Assembly: GCA_025642075.2 (NCBI GenBank)
Contig: JAODUO010000148.1
Location: 84,501-148,500 of the forward strand
DNA: 64,000 bases
From: Ridgeia piscesae
Taxonomy: Eukaryota > Annelida > Polychaeta > Sabellida > Siboglinidae
Direction of reading: 5' to 3'
In this document: piece by piece, positions 48,442 to 64,000 of the stretch
Layout: each line of letters opens with the position of its first letter
How positions within the stretch are numbered: the first letter of the stretch is position 1
Position numbers and translations under genes: made by a program
Notes under the pieces: model-generated
Seen by the model: only the letters and a program-made list of their open reading frames with translations
What the model was told of the DNA's origin: nothing
The model's database searches: none

Positions 48442-50250
48442 TCAGCCTATAGCCGGCCACCGCATTCTTCACGCTACTCTCCCAAACCTACTGACAAAGA
48501 CCATGACAAATACCAACATGTACATGTAGTCAGTTACCCTGATGAAACAATGATTACACATCCCTACGTTAACATAGATGAAGTGCCGTTGGCATTCAAC
48601 CAGTAGCTTCACATCTAACGTTACGTATTACAATTTATAAATTCATGATAGGAAGTGGCATTTTTCCAGAGCAACGTCCACTAGATTAATTGCTTTGGCT
48701 ACAATGAGGATTACAGCCGTTGCAAACGCTTGAAGGAAAGTCGAAGGGGTGATGGGATATAGACGCATATCGTGTAAACGTAAAGGAAATGTGCTTAGTT
48801 TGTGTGTTACCCCGGCATACATGGATGTACTAGAGGTGATGGCACTAACAGAAAAACAACAGGAAAAGGTCCAGATTTGCGAAAAACACCCTGGTAAGAA
48901 TAACCGTGGGAGTTAAGAGAGCTGATAAGGTTGGAGTGAAGGAAAGTTCTTGGAAAGAAGAACTTGGTGAGGAGTGCATGGGCTGATTATGTATAAAAAA
49001 TGGCAGATAAAAAATTGGCAAAGAGAGCAGATGCCCAGAAAGCGTTGTCAATGCCATTATCACATCACTGTAATGCGCTCTTATACGGTACGTCTGTAGT
49101 TAACATCGCCCGTCTACAGCGAATACAAAACACGGCTGCCAGGTTGATTATACGTAGCCCGCGTAGCGACTCCACTGGCTGCCCATTGTGTGCAGTGTTG
49201 ATTTCAAGCTACTTGTATTCACTTACAAAGCCATTCACAACGACGCGCCAGTGTATATGTGAACTCGTGTGCCCGTATCAACCGACAAGAACAGTGCGCT
49301 CTACGAACAATAACATGTTAGAAGTGAAGCGTACCCGAACCAAAGCTGGAGACTGCTCGCTCGCTGTCGCTGCTGCGTCCCTTTGGAACAATTCACCAAC
49401 GGTCATTAAGACTTGTGACAATCTGACCAGCTTCAAACGTCTATTGAAGACACATTTTTTTTTCGTATCGCATATTAGTGTAATTCGATTATTTGGTAAT
49501 ATTATCAATACATAATTATACACTTATTTATTGGCATTATTGTTACGTAATTATTATTATTATTATTATTTTTTACAGTTTTAAAATATACAAAACTAGT
49601 TATTACAAATAATAATTATACCTATACCGTCATTTATCAGTGTCATTGCAATGTAATTATTCACTAGACCGGTTATTATGTGTTTTTCTGACTAATACGT
49701 AATTTATTTATATATTTAAAAGTGCTACGCTATTTAATATCGTACTAATTGTATTTATTCATATACCTATACATATTTGTATACATTTATTTAAAAACAC
49801 TAGTATTTGTCTTATTGTATACATATATCTTTTTATGTCTTTTAAATTGTAATATGTTGTGAAGCGCCACGAACGATTATGGATGTGGCGCTATACTAAA
49901 TAAATATATTATTATTAACAAAATGCAATTTGATCCTAGCCTAGTAACCGAACAACTATTATTTTGAATCCTTAATAGCCATCAGCCATCGTGCATATTG
50001 AGAATAATTACATTTTCATTGCTTTGTCAACACTTATGCTGCAGCCAGCGACAGAAGTAGAGAATTCCTAACTTAATCCTATTTGAATTATGACAGCTGT
50101 TTGTGAAAGGGTTGGACTGGGAAAGAAAATCTTACACAGGCATCCTGAAACCCACTGTGCTGTGTGACTCTCTGAATCGGGCAGCCAGTTTGTTAGTACT
50201 CTGCTCCCCACCATCCTAATTTTTTTCCGGGATTGGTGGCCACGCCACTG
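48442..50250 (+). mobile_element. hAT-like DNA element copy 2, interrupted by a LINE
   Basis: Shares the interior of the element at 42513-43690: AGCCGGCCACCGCATTC, GACAAATAC, CTGATGAAACAAT, the LINE-fragment words GCAAAGAGAGCAGATGC, then TGCAATTTGA and CTATTATTTT. The right end is GGCCACGCCACTG. The left terminus is missing. The block 49045-49918 is a separate LINE that replaced about 215 bp of the element. Confidence 0.62.
49045..49918 (+). mobile_element. CR1/L2-type LINE 3' end
   Basis: Encodes CNALLYGTSVVNIARLQRIQ with NTAARLIIRSPR, then LEVKRTRTKAGDCSLAVAAA, SLWNNSPTVIKTC and FKRLLKTHFF, the thumb and C-terminal part of CR1/L2-type reverse transcriptases. One internal frameshift or deletion lies around 49185. 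The 3' UTR ends GGATGTGGCGCTATAC and then an ATT-rich tail. 5'-truncated and inactive. The same family as the minus-strand copy at 33200-33797. Confidence 0.82.
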
Positions 50251-51519
50251 TTGATTAGGCATCTTAAAGTAGATCATCAAAACGTCCAGTGGCGTGCTTG
50301 GTTTTGTTGCTGACTTTCCGATTGGGTTAGGGACATGCGCAGGGTCTTGCGATAATATTTTATCTTCGTAGACTTGGTTTTTCTTTGCATATCAGGTCTA
50401 ATGATCGACGTCTCGTAAACGCAAAGGAAGATTGACATCGCACGGGAGCGCACCAGTTTTATAATGCTGATGTGTTATCAATACGTCCTCTAGGTTTGCG
50501 AATTCTTCTTCTTCGGGCGCGTAGCCACCAATACCACAACCAAACGTAAGTTGGTGGTCGTCCTGTCCCATGTGCCCCATCAAATAATTATCCCATATAG
50601 GCATACATCGAGAGCCCGAACGCGCATTAGGTACTACCTACCATCATTACTTAGACAAATGCCAAGTTGCATTTTGGATAACATTTACACACTATGGTTT
50701 TTCTACGTACACTAATCTATTAAATATAACTTTACAAATATATTTGCACATACACAAACTGTTACATATGCATTTAACCCACTACCACACACTCTATTTA
50801 TACATTTATACACCATTAATTTCAGTATTTATTTGCGAGTAGTAGACAATTTCAGTTATACTTACAAAAACGTTGATGGTTCTCACGTCATCGGCTTTTG
50901 TAGTAGTGTTAGTGAGTGTCCCGAGAGCATTTTACTGACATTGTTTAGGTTCATGTATTATGTACTTGCTTCTGTCGAATAAAGATGTTCTAGTTCCAGT
51001 TCCATATCCTGACTGCTCTCGAACGATATTCCAGTGAGTCGGTTATTGTTATTTTAAGGAAGATGCTGAATGTATAAGCGAGAGAAGGCAGCCTTGTCCC
51101 ACCCCGACTACCTCTGTGCGACCCTATCGCACATACCAGCACTGTCGATGATTGTTCTGACGGCATTGTTATAACGTTGTTCTGACCAGATTGACACGTA
51201 TGTTGTAAAGTAATTTCATTTGTTGTCGGTGTTAAACTGACCGTGTTCAACTAGTCCACATAAATTCATACTGCCCACATACGATGACCGAGTTGTGTAC
51301 TCTGTGGTACACGTTATCTACCATAAATATCATATGTTTATGGTTCACTATACGGTTTTTTCTAGAGACGTTCCGCATGCTACGTGCAAAAAACTGTGGC
51401 GCCAGACGGTGGCTTGGTGGGACAACGCCAGTGATCAATGTGTACCAAATGCTCTTCTGGACAAGCGCTTTTCAAAAAGAACGGAAGGCCCGTGTGTTGA
51501 ATGTCGTTTTTACAGGTTT
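50251..51519. other. intergenic, no gene recognised
   Basis: No coding pattern. A possible AATAAA lies at about 50979. Confidence 0.4.
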
Positions 51520-51845
51520 ACATAGAGCGCAGTGCTCACGGGTAGAGTTTTGGACTCTCGACTACGAGACCCTGGGTTCGTAATCTGTGCTGCTGTGTTA
51601 AAACCTTGGGCAAGATGTTTCACTCTACATTGCTCCAGTTCACTCAACTGTATAAATGAGTACCTGGCTATAGACAATGGTGGATATCTGTACGAGCGGC
51701 CTTCGAGCATTAATTGTAGCATATGGCTGGATGCTTCCCAGAGAAGTTGAGATGGTGTCTGGTTGAACAGGTCTGTCAGGGAATTAATGTGTAAAACGCT
51801 TTGAACGGTCCTGAGGATTGGATACTGCGCTATATAAGAACTATA
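51520..51845 (+). mobile_element. tRNA-derived SINE
   Basis: The 5' part resembles a tRNA: an A-box-like GTGCTCACGGGTAGAG and a B-box-like GGGTTCGTAATC. The body has CTTGGGCAAGATGTTTCACT and ATTGCTCCAGTTCACTCAAC. The tail CTGCGCTATATAAGAAC is typical of SINEs that borrow a LINE 3' end. Copies or parts occur at 15812-16370, 18958-19024 and 62170-62350. Confidence 0.72.
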
Positions 51846-52419
51846 CGTTTTTACATGGAAGATTCAAAATATTAGTATTGCATATCGGCCATGTAACATA
51901 CCGCATGGTATACAAGTATTTCAAAATCGGTTTCAAAATCATATATAAATACTGGTTGAACGGTATTTGGAATGGGAACACTTGCTTTCGACAATAACCA
52001 ACCAGAACAACACCACAATAACAATACAAATTACGGTTCAACGACATATCGATATATGGCACACAGTGCTAGTAAATATCAAAGTAAACCCACGTATGTT
52101 TTATGTGTATAGCATGCGTGCTGATACCCGCGGAAAGAGGTCGCCAAGTACACAGGAACAATTAGTCGGTTTAGAATACATGACCGTCTTCACCCGGAAC
52201 AAACACGTGATTCCAACGAAAAAATTACGCAACGCGCTACTATTTGTGTAAACAGGCCGCTCTTTCGGTTGGAAGGTTCAACGCTGTGCCCTTTTAAACT
52301 CGGGTTTATCAAACGATTAGATCGCCTTCTGTGAGTCAACGAAGCGTGTCGAAACGGGGTTAACTTTAGCTGTCAGCGCTGGCCAGGTTAATTTATTAGC
52401 TCTTTCTCGAACTGCCACC
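51846..52419. promoter_or_regulatory. 5' flank of SLC10 gene C
   Basis: Intergenic sequence before the gene C start. The only TATA-like motif is weak (CTTTTAAACTC near 52289). The ATG sits in GCCACCATGG, a very good translation-start context. Confidence 0.3.
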
Positions 52420-59015
<6,596 letters not shown>

Positions 59016-59048
59016 CGCTGCTATGTCAACGAAGAAGACAAGAGAGAT

Positions 59049-59276
59049 GTGTTGTGTTGTGTTGTGTTGTGTTGTGTTGTGTTGTGTTGTGTTGTGTTGT
59101 GTTGTGTTGTGTTGTGTTGTGTTGTGTTGTGTTGTGTTGTGTTGTGTTGTGTTGTGTTGTGTTGTGTGTGTGTGGTGTGGTGTGGTGTGGTGTGGTGTGG
59201 TGTGGTGTGGTGTGGTGTGGTGTGGTGTGGTGTGGTGTGGTGTGGTGTGGTGTGGTGTGGTGTGGTGTGGTGTGGT
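59049..59276 (+). repeat. TGTTG then TGTGG pentanucleotide array in the 3' UTR of gene C
   Basis: About 23 TGTTG units (59049-59166), a GTGTGTG junction, then about 20 TGTGG units to 59275. It starts about 30 nt after the stop codon. Confidence 0.93.
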
Positions 59277-59770
59277 CTTGTGTATATGTCTTTTGTGTAT
59301 CTGATTCTCCTACGTTTCTCTAGTTAACTTTGTCGAAGATAACATCGACTTTGTATTCGAATACATCCATTTTGTACATAACCAAATATATCATGTTTTT
59401 AATTGTGATACTGAAGTACGTTTTTGTAGATTAATGCTTTCTATGTTGTCAACATTCTTTCAGATGCTATGTCTGCGACGTCCACGTTAGTTCAACATTA
59501 AATATTATTCACTCCATATCCAGGCGTCCGGTTGCAACACTGTTCACAATCTTGTTTGGATTCATCAATGCTTTCCTACATTTCTTACATAATTATACTC
59601 ATTTATAATCAAAAAGTGGTTCAATTTTCTCGGATCGTTGTCGAATGTCACCAGCAACAGTAACAAACTACTTACTTTATATATCCATGTTTAGTAGTAC
59701 AGACTTGGTGACGCCTGACAATATATTTACTCTGATGTTGACAATTCTTTCGTTGTATTTTGTTGTAAAA

Positions 59771-59837
<67 letters not shown>

Positions 59838-60956
59838 ATGATGGTTATTTTAAATGATGATGGTGTCACTGGAAGACGGCTTTTAGCCAAGTGACATCCA
59901 TGCAATGCAACACGTTGACAATTTAATATATACTTTAGTTTTGTTCTTGTACATGTTGCGTTGTGAAATAAAGTTACTTACTTACTTATAAAGTTACTTA
60001 CAATTTAAATGCGCACTGATAAGGGCTGCTTAGTTTAACGAGAGGTACAGCGCTAAGACCCCGAGCAAACGTCAGATTGCCATGTTATTCATAACAACCA
60101 CGCTACTAAGTACAGTGTGTCAAGTTAAGATATTATCAAAAATAACATTATATGCGGTTATTTTGGCATGTTTACATAGCAACATACAGCATAATATTCT
60201 GGCACACATGATCCAATGCCAAAGAAATATCTTTGAAGTTAGGAAGTCAACATAATCTCGATATAACAAAACTATCAAGACAGTTCCGGCGTAGACTACT
60301 ATTTTCTCAAAGAATCATCCTTTTTATAGTTTCTGTTTCAACAACGATCACTCCCGATATGGAGTGAAATTCAACGTCTATGCCTCTTAGAATTGTGTAT
60401 GAAGTAGATATTCAGATAGAAATTTCTACCCCAGAAATCATAAATAAAACCCTTCTAACCGGCCCACATAAACGGAGCACGTGACCGGAAGCGAATCGCT
60501 GTTTGGTATCTCGGTACCTCTCGCCACCAAAGTGAGCGCGCTACCACTGTGACGTCAATATCACGTCACAATATTTCGTAATATCGGATGGTAATTTGCG
60601 ATTTGTTGTTGTCCGCGGGACGGGAACTTAAAGGTTATATTTTGAGTTGAGCTTTAAAGTCAGTTGGCTGATTTCTTTTAATTATGATTTTTGGGAAATA
60701 TATTAAATTACATCGTCTACACAAATCTGCAGGTTTCATGATGTCACGGCGCCACGTGGAGCCACGGCTTTGGTCCTCCGTTCGAGGGAGAAAACATAAT
60801 TTTCCCAGCAGGAGAATGTTTTGAGTTTTGGTTAGATTGACTTCACTGGTGTTCATTTGCTGCTGAAATCAAGTAAGAGCTTCATGAACAACACTAGGCC
60901 GCTCAAGGCACCGTCCAACAGTACCAGCATGGCAAACCAGACTGCAAAAAACGGTA
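59277..60956. other. 3' flank of gene C and intergenic DNA
   Basis: A candidate polyadenylation signal AATAAA lies at about 59968, followed by short TTAC repeats. An AT microsatellite occupies 59778-59834. A CRE palindrome TGACGTCA is at 60550-60557, with an inverted half-similar site 8 bp on. No gene recognised. Confidence 0.45.
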
Positions 60957-61232
60957 ACCGGACAGAATCCACTCCGGACAGAATCTTCTCAGTCAAAATA
61001 CCCTCGGACAAAATCCCCTCAGACAAAATCCCCTCCGGAAAAATCCCCTTAATTCACTTAGGGTTAGGTTTAGGGTTTTGTCTGTGGGTATTCTGCCATT
61101 TTTATACAGTACGTTGTCCGAATTGAAATAATAAGGGAATTTTGTCCGGAGGGAATTTTGTCCGAAGGGATTATGTCCGGATGCGATTTTGTCCGAAGGG
61201 ATTATATCCGGAGGGGATTTTGTCCTGGATTC
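60957..61232. mobile_element. inverted-array element with TTAGGG-like centre
   Basis: The left arm (60957-61047) has five or so copies of CGGACAAAATCCCCTC and variants. The right arm (61133-61227) has the same words inverted (GAGGGGATTTTGTCC). The centre reads TTAGGGTTAGGTTTAGGG. Subterminal repeat arrays in opposite orientation suggest a non-autonomous DNA element. Confidence 0.6.
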
Positions 61233-62169
61233 ACAAGAACCACCACCAGTCGCTAACCATGGCTCTGCTGGCGATAGCTCATTCGCCTGCGCGCCGTAGT
61301 CGGTTGCGCAAAAACAAGCATGAACAAGTGTGACTATATGTCACGTGTTCTAACGAAATGAGTCGTATGTCCAAACAAATTGAATTAGTCACACCATTGG
61401 AAAGACGACGTATTAAGCTTTCCAACGGTGTAAATATTATGGACATATCTCACACACAGCCACAGTTTTATTGACGTGCCGCAGTCGACACATCACAATG
61501 TGACGGCGGGGAAGACCAGACGATGTCCTACCTACACCGCTGGCGACAGTTGGACGAACCCAACCGTGAACGCCCGAAGACCTGGCTCTCGTGATGGGTC
61601 GTGCAGAGACATGCGCCAAGAGATGTCAACATTATCGTGTGAGGGACACGAGATAAGTATTGCTGGCGCGGTGTGCACTGTGCTGTGAGCTGTTAGGTTG
61701 CTGGTATGTCTGGTTTCGAAGTGAGTAAATTTAAATTGTTCACGATACTCGGTATCGTTTTATGTTGACCCGAAAGTGATATATTCCGTTAATCTACCAA
61801 GTGAAAACAGCGACATAAAAATTAGCATACATGGCTCATCTGCGCATCGTGTCCGACCTGGGATGGAGAGACGAAGGGGAGGGAAACATGGGGCGTGTCT
61901 ACCTTCTCTTCTTCAAGAGAGATGTCAAAACGAGAGGGGCGTGTTGTGTCATGATAATTAATGTAGTTCGTTCAAGTATCTATACAGGAAGAAATGTGTC
62001 ACGTCGGGGCATAGTGCAATGTCATGCGTAAAACAGAACCCGGAATAAGCTTAATCAGCTATTCGTTGTTCGTGCAAACACATGGCCGCAGTAAACAGTT
62101 GTTAATTCTGCCAAGCGGTTATGGCATAGGGTCCTTTACATACGTCACTGGGAAACAATTTATTGTTGT
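61233..62169. other. intergenic, no gene recognised
   Basis: Overlapping 60-70 codon frames at 61437-61688 and 61776-62031 have no recognisable domain and no splice support. Confidence 0.4.
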
Positions 62170-62350
62170 AAGCTTAATACGTTGGATCGAATCTTGTGCT
62201 GCCTTGTCAAACATTGGGCACATATTGTTTACTCTACATTGAGTGGTGGATCTTTATGTGCGAATAGTCTTCGCGCTTACAGGAAGTAAAGTTTATAGCG
62301 CTTTAAGCAATCTTGGGGTTTTAACTATTGCGCTATATAGGAACTTACCT
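62170..62350 (+). mobile_element. SINE fragment
   Basis: Matches the SINE at 51520-51845: GGATCGAATCTTGTGCTGC, TTGGGCA, TTTACTCTACATTG, GTCTTCGCGC and the tail TTGCGCTATATAGGAAC. The part between CATTG and the end is shortened. Confidence 0.6.
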
Positions 62351-64000
62351 TTGTCTTTTTGATGTAACGAGTGTCCTTGCAAATACATCACTACATTTGC
62401 TGTTAGTTCGCGACGACAAACGTCCCAAGCTATTATTGTTCAATAACAAATAATTTTGCTGCAGAGAAACAGTTTTGTCAAAGAAACCAGTTATTACAAA
62501 TATCATGAATCGTACAGTTACCGCATTCTTACAAGTCTAGACCACGATAACCACTAGCCACATTGGCTACGTCAGCCATATTCGAGATATAATTTCAACA
62601 TTTGGTTTTACATAGACTAATTAGCATTATCGATATGTAACAGCACAGTTAAGTAGCAGAAGTACCTCGAGTCGGGGCGCTGAACGCTGTCGACAACAAA
62701 AGATGCCATCACAATACATTCTCACTCTGCGGAATACAAGCGTGCTTGTGAGGAACACCGCGAGAAACAGCGAACGGCCGCGCAGTGACGTCAATTACTA
62801 ACTGTGACGTCACTACCGCTTGCGCTGTAATTATTTCACCGCGGAAATCAATCTCCAAATTAGAGCATTTCTGGTTGCGCGCGTTAGGGGTACCGTTGGA
62901 AGGATATAGTTATTTAGTAACACTTTAAAAAATGTGCAAATAGTTAAATTTACTATTGGTAATGTTTATTTAAAATAGCGTCCCATTTATGGGACACCAG
63001 CAAGAAGAAAATAATATGCTGATGTTGAACAAACCTTTCTTTCTCTCGCCTCGTCCAAAACATGGGACGTCCACGTGTTACATTTCGTAGCCTCTCTTCT
63101 TCTTCTTCTTCTTCTTCTTCTTCTTCGTCGTCGTCGTCATCTTCTTCTTCTTCTTCCGGATACCGCTTAATCTCAACATGCTGAAGATACAGGCGGGCGA
63201 ACAGGAAAAGGTTGAATTTGTTTTATTTTTAGGGTACAATCAGAACAGGAATTAGTGCCTGTAAATAGAAATACGTATAAAAGAACTAGTTGTGTCTAAA
63301 AAGTGGAATAATGCAGCAAAGTCTGGATATTGTTCTTAAATGCATGCATGCTTTATGCATATCATATCTTCCTTAGTTTTCGTGCGAAAAAGGGGCGCTA
63401 ACAAAACTTAGGGTCTATATCTGTTCTAATTATATTTGATCGCAGAGATTTGCCAACGACGACGATTGTAGCAATGATAATGATGATGACTATTAGTGCA
63501 ACATGTTATATGTCTTGTTCTTGCATTAAGTGTCTGTTTTTTCTCTCACGTAACATGGTATAATGATATTTTATGTTTTAGTTTAATTTCTTATTTTAGT
63601 AATGATTCCAACCTGGGTGAGATGTGAGAGAATAAAGAACGTTGAGTTAGTTCCGAGACGGGTTTTCGGTGATTTTTTCGGATGTGACAAGGCTCAAAAA
63701 TAGACTCGATTCGGATAGATTTAGTCGACGACCACGAATCACGCCGCTTTTTCATCGTCGCGTATTTTGTGATAAAACAGATACGTGCCGTGCCATGGTA
63801 GATTGCAACTTTCATATTTCAATTGTTAATATCGTAAACACGAAATGTTCATATTCATAGTCGTCATACTGCAGGGGTCGACGATCCTAAGTACAGACCA
63901 ATTTGATGCTATACGCAAATATTTGGTTCCCGCATTCGTTATAAATGACTCATCATTATTACTCATGGGTGATCCATTACAGCAAAGACATCGCCGCCTT
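62351..64000. other. intergenic, no gene recognised; CRE pair and CTT repeat
   Basis: Two TGACGTCA palindromes lie at 62786-62793 and 62805-62812 in a GC-richer patch. A CTT trinucleotide run with a GTCGTCGTC insert lies at 63096-63158. A 74-codon minus-strand frame at 63591-63815 is not recognisable. The remainder is AT-rich. Confidence 0.4.

Noticed and set aside
51540..51600. tRNA gene
   Set aside because: The same reasoning: a tRNA-like SINE head that recurs as partial copies elsewhere in the window.
61060..61080. Telomere or interstitial telomere array
   Set aside because: Only three imperfect TTAGGG-like units at the centre of an inverted-repeat element.

Overview
This window looks like nuclear DNA of an invertebrate animal. 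Genes have short exons with GT/AG introns. Intergenic DNA is AT-rich with many very long microsatellites, tRNA-like SINEs, CR1/L2-type LINE 3' ends and small hAT-like DNA elements. The best taxonomic clue is a cluster of four mir-2 family hairpins at 19.6-21.4 kb. mir-2 is known only from protostomes, so I infer a protostome, most likely a lophotrochozoan such as a mollusc. I cannot name the species. No prokaryotic feature is present.

Layout, left to right. 0-3 kb holds one possible partial exon at the left edge and no other recognisable gene. 3.3-14.9 kb (+) is a five-exon gene encoding two SAM domains followed by a retropepsin-like aspartic protease domain, about 306 aa. Its first intron carries a 6-kb, 33-bp minisatellite that is free of stop codons in all six frames, then a 1-kb CT array. 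A 0.8-kb TATG array lies in intron 3. 15-19 kb is repeat-rich. 19.6-21.4 kb is the mir-2 cluster, split by a 649-bp hAT-type element with a perfect 8-bp target duplication. A second copy of that element lies at 23.4 kb.

25.2-59.0 kb is a family cluster of SLC10 transporters of the SLC10A3/P3 or SLC10A5 type. Gene A (-, 37.2 to 25.2 kb) and gene C (+, 52.4 to 59.0 kb) each have three exons with the same boundaries and phases and a 172-nt middle exon. They encode 468 and 474 aa. Between them lie the remains of a third copy: exon 3 (38.6-39.2 kb, -), a fragment of exon 2 (40.7 kb, -) and exon 1 (44.4-44.9 kb, +). The opposite strand of exon 1 suggests a gene broken by inversion. All three copies have degenerate tandem repeats of the splice acceptor just before exon 3.

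The region between and beyond these genes is built of nested mobile elements (a DNA element carrying a LINE fragment, that element interrupted by another LINE, SINEs split by LINEs) and microsatellites. 59-64 kb shows no recognisable gene. Most long open frames in the window are products of simple repeats and are not annotated as genes.

All coordinates were read by eye. Exon edges rest on splice consensus, reading phase and paralogue comparison, without transcript data.
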